Shown: piece after piece, positions 47,065-57,544 of the stretch | How the letters are laid out: each line of letters begins with the position of its first letter | Numbering within the stretch: position 1 is the first letter of the stretch | NCBI RefSeq assembly: GCF_963855985.1 | Contig: NC_087095.1 | Span: 17,122,001 to 17,186,000 of the forward strand | Origin: Ostrinia nubilalis | Lineage: Eukaryota > Arthropoda > Insecta > Lepidoptera > Crambidae | Direction of reading: 5' to 3' | DNA: 64,000 nucleotides | Position numbers and translations under genes: made by a program | The notes under the pieces: generated by a model | The model's database searches: none | What the model was told of the DNA's origin: nothing | The model's input: only the letters and a program-made list of their open reading frames with translations

Positions 47065-47335
47065 AATAAAACCGACTCCAAAAAACCTACACTAAAAAGT
47101 AGAAAAATAATTACTAATTACCTACTTATTTATTAGGACGAATTATTAATATTTATGTAGGTATACCATGATTGATACTTTTGGAGTCGGTGCAGGCAAA
47201 CTTTACATGTTTCATAATCTTGGCACCGACTCCAGAAGTATCAATCATGGTATACCTACATAAATATTAATAATTCGTCCTAATAAATAAGTAGGTAATT
47301 AGTAATTATTTTTCTACTTTTTAGTGTAGGTTTTT
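47065..47335. repeat. CCGACTCC palindromic element, right end truncated
   Basis: The left arm starts AATAAAACCGACTCC; the right arm stops at GTGTAGGTTTTTTG without the closing GGAGTCGG box. Loop reads CAGGCAAACTTTACATG, the opposite orientation to the copy at 5425. Confidence 0.8.
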
Positions 47336-48357
47336 TGTTTAATAAAATATTAATATTTTCAGAGTAGGTACTATTATAACAGCTTATTAAATAAATATTT
47401 TTCAAAATAACCTGTTACAACTTCTGATGCACAACATGATTTCATTTCTCACGTTTCAGCGTCTTACAAGAAATGTAGAGATAAAAATCTAATGAAACTC
47501 GTAAAAAAATCTCATAAAACTCATTTATTTTTGCAAATGGGCTTTTAAAAACACTTTTACATTAAATAGATCCTTTATTTTTTGGTTGGTCAGTACCTAG
47601 TCTAGGCCTAACTCCGCTTGACGCTCGCTCGTCCCACACCCACGCCCGTTCTATAGCCGGCAGCATAAACATACGGCCCTCCCATTGTTATTCTAACTTT
47701 TATGTGGAAATGCTCTGTTATTAGACATATTTTTCTAAGGGATTCCCTTGAAATATTATGCCTTTTCCATAGTATCGTATTGTGGGAACGTCCCGCGCGT
47801 GTCGCGAAACAAACGTGTGATCATTTATCAAGGCAAGTACATGCATGTTTGTATATGTATGTTACTTGAAAGACATCTTATAGGTAGGTACTATTTTGTA
47901 TAAGAAAGTTGTATTTAAAAATTCAAAAGGCGACTGTCACCTGGTCTGTTAGTAGCGATCCCCGCAACGTAAAAAATGCTTCGCCACTGACTTTTCAAAC
48001 ATCATTTATTTTGTGAATAAGAGACAACTGAATTTTATATTTATTGTGGTATTTTGGAATAAACCTGGTTATAATCCTCTCTCAATTCACTCAAAAATCT
48101 AGAGTAAATGCTCCAGCTGTATTTTATGATGACAAAGTAATTTATTTTACTTCACTGTCTAAATATTATCTCGCGATGACCTAGTTTTTCCACACGCATA
48201 CATAAAAGTTTACGAGACAAGGAAACTAGTCAACAATCCATCATATTCAAATCCTCGCATCTCCATGTTTATGTGGTACACGCATAAAAATGTAATAAAA
48301 CCGACCACTTTTGTATTAGAGCGTACACATACGTCCGATTTTAGGCTGATCTAGCCT
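47336..48357. other. Unannotated sequence
   Basis: Nothing recognised. Confidence 0.45.
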
Positions 48358-49383
48358 TAGGGTAATTCCAGGATACATGCCCCAGTGGGATAGGTGCCGC
48401 GATTTTAAGTACACTATGTTACAAGCAACTTAGCCTAAAGTTATAGTACGTATAGTAGAAAGGGACCTCCCCGTACCACTTTGAGCCCCGCAAACCATCA
48501 AAGAGTGCGTTCGTTTAGCCAGTGAGAGAAAAAATCTTCCGCGGCGAGACCTTAGCGAGCGTCGAAATAATATTGGTAAGTATCTTTTAATGGATAATTT
48601 TTTTCTCAGCTGTAAAATGAAGCAGATTTTTATATAATTTGATAGACTATCTTATAAATTATACGGGATAGCTACGTTTAATTCTATTTTTAGTGTTATT
48701 ATATTTTTTATTAAGAAAGGCACCTATCCTATGCTAAAAGGATAGTTGCCTAATTTTTTTTGGGTATAGATGCCCTTAGGGCCATGTCTCATGCACCTAG
48801 GGGCATCTATCCTAACCTGCTCTTTTCGTCACAGGTAGCAAGTAAGAAGAAAAAAAGAATGTACCTAGTACGGCTAACTTTAGGAAAGTAATAAATAGGG
48901 TAATAGCCCTTCTGATCGTATTACCTTTTTACCAGACTGCGCTAGAAGGAGGGTTATGTTTTTCGGGTGGATGTACTATGTATTATTTTTAATAAAAAAT
49001 ATTAAATTTCATTTTTAATTCATTTATTAACAAAAAATCTTAAATAATAATACTTGGCTTGTTTGATTTCAAAATGCATTTCATCCTTAGAATTCAAAAA
49101 CTGTAGTAACGTGTCATCTATCCCTGCATCAGGCATCTATCCTTTGAAGCAATCATACAGTGAGTCTTCTATCCCCCACATTAGGCGTCTATCCCACTTT
49201 TTAGAGGTCAATTAAATTGGTATTTACTCAGAATCGGTATAACTTAAACTAAAATAATTATAGTAATATCATAGACGAAAGACCAAAGTTTACAGATACT
49301 AAGGTCAAATTGTTGATAAAAACTTACTGACTGAGTTACAGAGCTGTTTCAAAAAGTGGGGCATCTATCCTGGACTTACCCTA
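48358..49383. mobile_element. ~1.03-kb inverted-repeat element with internal CTATCC motifs
   Basis: A 26-bp end starting AGGGTAATTCCAGGATAC (48359) faces TATCCTGGACTTACCCT (ending 49382) with 24 of 26 matches. The interior repeats variants of GGCATCTATCC at least seven times in both orientations (near 48388, 48720, 48735, 48768, 48800, 49120, 49140, 49185). No ORF and no clear target duplication. Confidence 0.65.
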
Positions 49384-49956
49384 GTTGTATTTCACGCATC
49401 ATTTTAATTTGGTAAAGATTTTACACTAACAATGCCTATTAAACTAAGTTTATTTTAAGTTTGTAAACTAATTTCGCAGACCTTATAAAAATATTAAAAA
49501 ATAACTGTTAATAGAGATCTACTTCGTTACTAGCCAGCAAGGCAAAACAATGCATGTTATACATAAAACATTATTTGAATAAATAATAAAAATACGGCTC
49601 CAGTACTAAATATCAGACAACGTTGAGTTAATGTACTCAAAAAGTAGAAATAATCGCATGTGCTCGACTGGTCTAAGATAAAGTAACAATTTCTTTTCGT
49701 GAAACTCGCTCAAACGGAGGAATTCAAAATTATTTACCTTCTGCAGGAAATTAAAAAAGTTTCGCAAGCCAGATTCCTTTCGGTTTGCATTTGCGTAGCT
49801 GCGAATTTTGTTTGTTCTATGCAATTTGATAATTTTTGTATTAATTTTGGTTTCCGACATCTAGTTATTAAATAAACTATCGAGTCGTATGAATATTTGA
49901 AACAAGATAAAATATCTTCAAATAAATTTGAATATTATATTTAATTATTATCTGCG
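49384..49956. other. Unannotated sequence
   Basis: The minus-strand frame 49606-49860 (84 codons) begins with ATG but has no recognisable domain. Confidence 0.35.
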
Positions 49957-50134
49957 GTGTTTCCGGACGGATACGACCTGCAAGCTTTCAAGAGGAGAGC
50001 GTATCTTTACCTTAAAGGCCGGCAACGCACCTGTAACGCCCCTGGGTCTGCGGGTGTCTATGGGCGACGGTAATCACTTACCATCAGGTGATCCGTTTGC
50101 TCGTTTGCCTCCTATCACATAAAAAAAAAAAAAA
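49957..50134 (+). pseudogene. LINE 3' end with poly(A)
   Basis: The plus frame reads DLQAFKRRAYLYLKGRQRTC, the C-terminal pattern I associate with lepidopteran jockey-like retrotransposons. It is followed by TATGGGCGACGGTAATCAC, CATCAGGTGATCCGTTTGC and an A-run at 50121. Only the last part of ORF2 and the 3' UTR are present. Confidence 0.55.
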
Positions 50135-50610
50135 TAATAATACTAAAGAACCGCACTCAAATGTCAATATGAGAAAAGATCGCACAGGAAAGTATCGCTT
50201 TACATTTAGAAACGTATACCCCTTAAATAAACATTGTATGCTTGAGTGGCATGAAATTATATTATTTCACAAGTTAATAGGTATGTTGTCTGCCTTGTCT
50301 GTTATTTTAAAATGTTTTTTAATTTACCAAAAATAAAGTTTTTACAAACATGATCAACATGATCCGTCAAACTCAGTTGGACCGTTAACTTCGGTTAAAA
50401 TCGTAATTACGAAAATGTTTTGTTCAAATTGTAGCTTTAAGAGAAGTTCGGTCAGTAGGATGAGTTCCAGAAAAATATATTTTTTTTTTAATTTTTAATT
50501 TGGTAAATAACAATTGAATAATGGCGAGACGAATTTTATTGTACAGCACAGAATAATGGTAACAAAATTAAATATCAGTAAGACAACCCGCAGCCTGCAG
50601 GCAGAATATC
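50135..50610. other. Unannotated sequence
   Basis: Nothing recognised. Confidence 0.4.
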
Positions 50611-50735
50611 AGTCGGCCGATTGTTGGGTCGAGCTGTTAATCAGTATGGACATGGAAGTGCGCACACTACACTGATTTGGTACCATCGGCCGATTCCTCG
50701 TACAAATTGGGAGTCGACCCAACTATCGGCCGACT
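50611..50735. mobile_element. Short MITE, AGTCGGCCGAT ends
   Basis: AGTCGGCCGATTGTTGGGTC faces its inverse ending 50735, with 21 of 22 matching. A second, looser pair (TACCATCGGCCGATTCC) lies inside. No copy elsewhere in the window. Confidence 0.65.
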
Positions 50736-51896
50736 AAGTAAAAGTCTGAGTCAGTCAGTCAGGAACGTATTTCAAAATTGCATTGTTGGCTTGAATCAGA
50801 ATGCAAAGGTAATTATAAGTATTTGCATCACACCCCATAGTGTTATGGTCCAGATACTGTACATTTTTCACCGACAACTGCTGGATATAATAAGGGTATT
50901 ATTTAATTATGCTGCCGAGTTAATTACCCGTAGCGTTCGTGGTATCATATAAAATATGGGCCATTTAAAGAGGCGTTAGGTTTTGTTGCTTTTTAATGTA
51001 TTTGCTACTGTTTATACCATTTTAAATGCATATTTAGTTGTGATTTATTTATGACGGACTGCAGTAAAACTTGCTACGTTTACGACTAATCAGTCTGACA
51101 TTTACATAGATACTACAAAATCTATTAATTTCATTTACAGGCACTAACAGCATTTTATTCATCTGTAGGCCTGTGTACATTCCACAACACATTTAGTGAA
51201 ACGTATTGAAAGTTATAAAAGGTTTAAGGTATAACCAGCTTTTATTGAAAAGCTCCGCCTAGCGTGAATTTCGATTTGCAAACTGACTATCTATCAAGAA
51301 TCTCGCGGAAAGTGTGGATATTCTTTCGGATATTGATCCCATATTACTTTGAAATGATATAGCACTTTTCCAGTGCAAGAATTTTATGTATCAGATGAGT
51401 GGTTCTAGCGTTCACATGCTAAGATATATTTACAAACAAAAATAAAAGCCAATATTTATGAACTATAATGTTGACCCACGCTTTCGCTAGCGTTGATACT
51501 CGTATCTGTCTGAGAAAGACATTCTTTAAATCTTGATGTTGTTCAATCTTTATTTATTTATCATCCAATAAGATCTGTCAAAAAAGATAAAATGATACGT
51601 AGGTTATGCATTTCTTTTGACCTTTACCATTTTTGCCACTCATAAAATAAGATAAGAAAAACTGTAAACTGTAAACATAAGAATGATAAAAAACATGTTG
51701 CAAAGACATCTGAACATCAAGTTTAGCACTACATCTGGCATCTTTGTTGTTATTTGTGATCGTACGTAATTTTGTAAGAAAGTTAACCTTGATTATTGTA
51801 GAAAGATTTCGTAAGCAAGAAAATAATACGTGACATGTTTATTATAAACCCTTATTCATCACAGAAAAATATATTCAGACTTAAAAATTTAAATTC
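50736..51896. other. Unannotated sequence
   Basis: Nothing recognised. Confidence 0.45.
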
Positions 51897-52970
51897 AAAA
51901 AAAACCGGCCAAGTGCGAGTCGGGCTCGCACACCGAGGGTTCCGCCGTACAAACGTAGCGGTTTACAATTTATGACGTATTAAATCAAATTACTTACTTG
52001 ATTCCGTTGCGAGTAGTGGCGAATTTCAAAATATGCGGTATGATTATTTTTTATTTATTTATTTTTCCTATATTTGCATTATAGGTAGGTACCTACCTCA
52101 GCGTTTTGAATTTTTGCGTTGATTTAGAATTTCTCACAGTTTAGAGGCAATTAGATTTAAGAAGTGTTTGATATGAATTTCAACTTTAATATCTCTACGC
52201 GTTCATGTGAAAAAGGGTAGGTAGTAAGTTTATAATTATAAAAAAAATATTTTATGTCATGTAAGCAAAAATAATATTTTAAATTTTATATAACTTCAAA
52301 TTTATCATTTTCGCAATTTTTCCTTTATCTGTACTATATAACGTTGCTTCGTGCCGAATTTCAAGATTCTGAGTTCACAGGAAGTACCTTGTAGGTTTTG
52401 ATTCCCTAGCGTGTGACGGAAATTCGTCTAAGGTGTCGGTATAAACTGCTGTATCTTTTGATCGCGTTAACTTAGAAGTTTGATTTTTTTACTTCTTAAA
52501 GGGACAATAGATCTAGGTATTTGGTATAAATTTCAATTTGATACCTTTATTCGTTCGTGAGAAATAAGGTAGTAAGTTTCATTTTATTAAAATATTTTTA
52601 TTATATTATATAACTAAAAAAATGTAATTTTCGCAATTTTTCCTATATTTGCATTATATGACAATGCTTTATGCCAAATTTCAAGATTCTGAGTTTACGG
52701 GAAGTATCCTGTAGGTTTTGATTCCTTTGCGAGTGTCGAAAATTTGTTGAAAATATCGACATAATCGGCTGTATCTTTTGATTGGCTTGGCTTAGAAGTT
52801 TGATATTTTCACAGCTTAAAGGGACAATAGACCTGAGTATTTCATGTGAATTTCAGCTTGATACGTTCACGCGTTCTTGAGATAAAGGGTCTTGACAGAC
52901 GGACGGACGGACAACAAAGTGATCCTATAAGGGTTCCGTTTTTTCCTTTTGAGGTACGGAACCCTAAAAA
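51897..52970 (+). repeat. ~1.07-kb dispersed repeat with internal ~317-bp tandem units
   Basis: Starts AAAACCGGCCAAGTGCGAGT and ends GGTACGGAACCCTAAAAA. Inside, TTTCGCAATTTTTCCT recurs at 52312 and 52629, with AAATTTCAAGATTCTGAGTT-type and GGGACAATAGA segments in matching order. A third, partial unit precedes them. GACGGACGGACGGAC lies near the right end. I recognise the end sequences from lepidopteran genomes but cannot assign a class. Confidence 0.7.
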
Positions 52971-53470
52971 CGTATTAACATTGCCTTTGTTAATTTTTCA
53001 CAACACAAAAACTCGTTATGGTTGCGGTGGGAAGCGGATATGACGTGTGTTTTGTCGTCGCGAGAGCAAAAAGGGGACGCCACTTCCGGCCGGTGACGTC
53101 ATCATTTTTGTGGCACTTTGACGGGTTGCCCTTTGGCTACTAGTTTATGACTGGCCAGTTTTATTAGCATTTTGACCGTTTGTGTGTACCTACTACATAA
53201 ACACAAGACTCTACCTACATTTTAGTTGGAAAATAGCTTTTATTTACATAACACATTTTATACTTTGTTGTACCACGGTGTAAGCTCTAACTAATTTAAG
53301 TTAATTTATTGAGTTTATTGTAAATTATTGTGATAATTTTATTTTAGTTTGTCTTAAATAATAATAATATTTTCAAGTTAACTTTTTTAAGATGATCATT
53401 GCTCACTCATATTGAGTCACGATCGTGCACAGCAAACAAACAGGTTATTTTACTTCTATTTCTTTTCAAG
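52971..53470. other. Non-coding stretch with a GC-richer block
   Basis: Bases 53010-53120 are GC-richer and include GGTGACGTCATCA, a CRE-like motif. A run of T/A-rich sequence follows and ends in a pyrimidine tract at 53450-53468. Confidence 0.35.
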
Positions 53471-53563
53471 TTCAACCCGCCGTTACTGCTAGATAAAGAT
53501 ATCCCTAAGGACACAACGTTCAGTCCAGCGCTGCTGCACCAGGTCTTTAAAAGAACAGAAAAG
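53471..53563 (+). CDS. Candidate 93-nt internal exon of an unidentified gene
   Basis: A pyrimidine-rich acceptor (TTACTTCTATTTCTTTTCAAG) precedes 31 open codons and GTTCGTAA follows. The peptide begins FNPPLLLDKDIPKDTTFSPA and continues LLHQVFKRTEK. It has a soluble, coding-like composition and GC-rich third positions unlike the surroundings. Both boundaries would be phase 0. I do not recognise the family. The donor is weak (GTTCGT) and the acceptor ends in AAG, so a chance frame or old gene fragment is possible. Confidence 0.35.
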
Positions 53564-54581
53564 GTTCGTAAACAAAATAATCTTTTAACATTTAAGCAGC
53601 TATAAACACTAATTCCAGACTCCCAGCGCTCGCTAGCGAATTGTTAACACGTTGGCCTCGAGCTACGAGTAGGTACCTCGCTACGTGAGCCTCCGCTTAA
53701 TCGCCTCAATTCCCGATATCAACTTTGGATGTAGATCCTATCTTAATGTGCCGACTTTTATTACGAAATTTGCTGGCTGGCTCACTTACTGCTATTAAGA
53801 AAGATATAATGAGTAATTTGTATTTGTTTATTGGCTAGGTTAATATCATGTTTGTCGTGGAATTAAGTTTATTTTTCGTCTCATTTTTTTATACTCGAGA
53901 TACATATTATATTCTTTTGTCTAATAAGTACCTACTGCAATGATTTACACCTCATTTTTTGACCTGATCATTTGAGCTTCTTCAAGCATTTTTTTTTCGA
54001 CAAAAGCACGACAAACTCTAATTTACAAGAGGCAAATGTAAAATTTGGCCTATATACACTAGATATGGCTGCTACTAAGTTAATGCCTCAATTAATACGA
54101 TAGCGAACTAGCAAACGATTATGAATCTTTAGCAAAGACTGAACCAGACATACAACTAGTTCCAGTGAACCCAACACGATTTCACGATTCTGTAAAGCAC
54201 ACAAGAATTTAAGCGAATAATGATCGAACTTCATCATATTGAATCGATACATTAACTCGATAGAATCACACGAACTCGGTTGTAATCAGTCGAAAAGCAA
54301 TTAAATCCCTATAGAGGCGAGTCACGTAGCGAATTAACGTCCGAAACAGTCCCACCTGTTTGAGACCTTTTACCCCCCAGTGGAGGGGGGACTCAAGCCA
54401 AGTGGCTGAACTTATAATTAGTCGATTGGCAAGTTTTTTAAACAATCAAAAAGTGATTATTGGTATGGTTGCTGATGTAAACTCTCTTTTTTCTCTTTTA
54501 TACTAAGCAGAGCTTAAACTGTGGTGAGAGATTATTCTATTTAAATTTTCTACGAAGGTCATTTTTTTAAATGCATACGTT
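53564..54581. other. Unannotated sequence
   Basis: A short G/C hairpin (CCCCCC-AGTGGA-GGGGGG) lies near 54373. Nothing else recognised. Confidence 0.4.
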
Positions 54582-54859
54582 TCAGCCAAATGACGTCCAC
54601 TGCTGGACAAAGGCCTCCCCCAAGGTTTTCCACAATGAACGGTCCTGCGCTGCCCGCATCCAGGCTCTTCCCGCGACCTTTACCAGATCGTCGGTCCACC
54701 TTTGGCCTGCCCACGCTACGTCTTCCAGCCCGTGGTCGCCACTCGAGAAGTTTCCTGCCCCAACGGCCATCGTCTCTACGAGCTATGTGCCCCGCCCACT
54801 GCCACTTGATTTTAGCAATTCTGCGAGCTATGTCGGTTACTTTGGTTCTCCTGCGGTAG
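54582..54859 (-). pseudogene. RTE-type reverse transcriptase C-terminus, best-preserved copy
   Basis: The minus strand reads RRRTKVTDIARRIAKIKWQW, AGHIARRDDGRWGRKLLEWR and RSVGRPK in one frame. After a single-base slip it continues RWTDDLVKVAGRAWMRAAQD, RSLWKTLGEAFVQQWTSFG and a stop at 54582-54584. This is the thumb-to-C-terminal tail of an RTE-clade polyprotein. Endonuclease and RT core are absent. The 5' break coincides with the start of the dispersed repeat at 54857. Confidence 0.65.
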
Positions 54860-54972
54860 GTATTTGACCGCACTCGCACCTGGTGTTAAGTGTGTTGCAG
54901 TTTATAATTATATGGTACATATCTGCCCTTAAGTGCCTATTCACTCTAGCCTTGAAACAGCTCGGATTATAG
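54857..54972 (+). repeat. Dispersed repeat, CGCACCTGATGTTAAG family
   Basis: TATTTGACCGCACTCGCACC and TTCACTCTAGCCTTGAAAC match 10281-10405. It abuts the RTE tail. Confidence 0.6.
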
Positions 54973-55064
54973 AGTTCGGGAAAGACAGCAGCAGGCAGCG
55001 AAAGTAAAGGACACTAGAAACGTTTTCGGCTAGCTTTGTTCGACCTTGAACTTGTTGGTTTTTA

Positions 55065-55310
55065 GACAAAGAACTCGTCTTTCATCAAACAATGGACGTC
55101 TACTGTTGAACAATACACTTCCTCCACGACCAGCGGCTTAGCAACCGTTGCCATGTCCACCATGTGGATGGACGTTCTATACGGTTGCAGGAACGTGGCC
55201 TCCATTCCAGATCCTTTTTGTTCCGTCAGCCGTCATTTCTACGCGCTACGTGCCCTGCCCACTACCATTTTAGCTTGTTGATCCATCGGACTATTGTGAG
55301 TGACTTTGGA
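55065..55310 (-). pseudogene. RTE-type reverse transcriptase C-terminus, highly decayed
   Basis: Across frames the minus strand retains KLKW, WAGHVARRNDG, LEWRPRSCNRIERPSTWWT and IVQQ-TSIV. Several shifts and stops. Confidence 0.45.
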
Positions 55311-55474
55311 TTGTTTACAGATCTCAATTCTGAATCGATCTCATAAAGAAAAACCTGTCATAGCTTGTTTACTTTAAACTGATCAATAGTGGTAATAAAA
55401 TAGATACATTAACACTTGTTTATGATAATGAATTTGGTGCAGATCCCTCAACCGCAGCTGGTATTGTCAATTAA

Positions 55475-56257
55475 ATCCCATCAAAAACAATACTTGTCAA
55501 AAAAACCAAGTCTCGCAACTCAGTTGTTCTACGGTAAAAAGTTGTGAGATCCATGTAATACCAAGTCCAGGCCAGGAAATCTTTAACGTTTTACATAAAT
55601 TATTGACTTGGCCATCGCACTAAATAATTTAATTCACACGTGTTTTCATGCGATGGCCAAGTCAATATATTTATGTAAAACGTTAAAGATTTCCTGGCCT
55701 GGACTTGGTATTACATGGATCTCACAACTTTTTACCGTAGAACAACTGAGTTGCGAGACTTGGTTTTTTTGACAAGTATTGTTTTTGATGGGATCTCATT
55801 TCTTTTTGTATTTTGTAGACAGCAGTTATGTATCTAGAAAACTGGACCGAAATTGAAAAATTTTACTCGACTTGGCGGTTGCGCTACCGTGCCCCAAATA
55901 TTTTAGTTTTTCCTTGATTCATACACCAAATACTACTTATATTCCAAATTTGAAGCTTCTAGGTCTGCTAGAAGTGCCTTAGAGTTTTGATGATCGGTGA
56001 GTCAGTGAGTCAGTGAGTGACAAAATTAAGTAACTTTGACCCGTTATAATTCTTAAACTACTGGTTCAAATTGAATGAAATTTTAAATATACCGTGTCTT
56101 TACAATGCCTGCATAGCTAATGAAAATTCAGCCTTCTAGTTTTATCCACAACGAAGTTACAGGCGGTCGAAAATGGCCTGAATTGCTTCGAGAAAAGGAT
56201 GGTACGGCCGTGCCGCTTTTTTGCTCGACTTGGTGGGGGCACTGCCGTGCCCCCAGA
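55475..56257 (+). mobile_element. Palindrome-plus-hairpin element, copy 3 (~0.78 kb)
   Basis: Same order as copy 1: palindrome (55475-55795), a single ~105-bp module, body, and a terminal perfect hairpin GGGGGCAC-TGCC-GTGCCCCC ending AGA before T. Only one module is present, against two in the other copies. Confidence 0.75.
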
Positions 56258-57114
56258 TTATGTATTTGATTTTACAAAATGAATGTGGTTTCGCCGATTA
56301 CAGGATAATTTTACGCTGCATGGTACTTTTACAAATGTAATAGCTGTAAAATTTTAATTGAATTGAAAAAGAGCTCATTCGATGTAAAATGGTAGTTTTT
56401 ATTGACTTTTTAGTAAAAACAACGACTATGTAAGTATTTAGTGAAGCTATTAACGCAGAAGTAGCAGAAGATCAGAGCGTTTTTTTTTTTTTCTTAAAAA
56501 AAGACAGTGACGTAAGCGCTTACGTAACATACAGAGTAAAAGAAAATCTTACATTAAAAAATTTAAGACTTGCCCAAGACTTAAAAAGCAAAACCATTTT
56601 TACAAATTCGCATACGTCATTCGCCGTTCTCAATTAATCTTATAAGTATGCATTTCGTCCGCGCTCCCGTTGCTAATTTAGCGCATAAAATTACAATAAA
56701 GCAGCCTTATCTTGGGTTAATGGTGTGAAGTGCTTATTTATAGCACCTAGGTGATAAATCCTTGGGAAATTCATGATCGGGTCCTTTATGGCCGTTGGAG
56801 GCGATTCTCAACTTTTAGAACGTTTGTATTCATTACGCCGAGTGGAGTTCGGTTCCTGTTTTGGTAATTTGTCGGTTCTGTAAGTTGTCTGGAGTGTCGC
56901 GGTTTATTTTATGTTCTAAAAGGAAAATACATTCAAAACAGAATTAAATATTAATAAAAAGTGATGTGATAATGTAGTTTGAATTTATGAACAGGTAGTT
57001 CTACAAGAGATTTGTGGTAGATCGATTGTAGTAACCTTAATATCGCCTCACATTACAAAATCAGACGAACAACAGAGCAACATCATGTCTAGCATTGCAT
57101 GGCATATGATAATA
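56258..57114. other. Unannotated sequence
   Basis: No ORF or repeat copy, except CATCATGTCTAGCATT at 57081, repeated at 57343. Confidence 0.4.
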
Positions 57115-57341
57115 CTAGCTGTGCCCGTGACTTCATACGCGTGAAAACCCGTTTTGCAAAATTTTTCATTTTTGCTCTGCACCTATTACTCGTAGCATGA
57201 TGGTATATAGCCTATTATAGCCTTCCTTGATAAATTGGCTATCTAACAGAGAAAGAGTTTTTCAAATCAGACCGGTAGTTCCTTAGATTAGCGCGTTCAA
57301 GTAAACAAACAAACTCTTCAGCTTTATAATATTAGTATAGA
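57115..57341 (-). mobile_element. Short non-autonomous Helitron
   Basis: Minus strand starts TCTATACTAATATTATAAAG and ends GGCACAGCTAG between A and T, without duplication. It separates two copies of CATCATGTCTAGCATT. Confidence 0.7.
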
Positions 57342-57544
57342 TCATCATGTCTAGCATTCCAGAGCGATCATTTGCCAGACAATCAGTCCGATTGTTGCTC
57401 GTATAACCGAGCACAGGAAGTTGGATTCGTAGAAATCCTAATAGACGGTGACACACGATCGGCAGTCAAGACTAGATCCCGATTATTCTGGAAACCGTTA
57501 GGATTTGTTGGGATACATAGGACATCGCGACACGCGTATTGAAA

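Noticed and set aside
53090..53105. CRE-like TGACGTCA as a promoter
   Set aside because: A single 8-bp motif without a start-site signal; another TGACGTCA occurs at 16885 in unrelated DNA.
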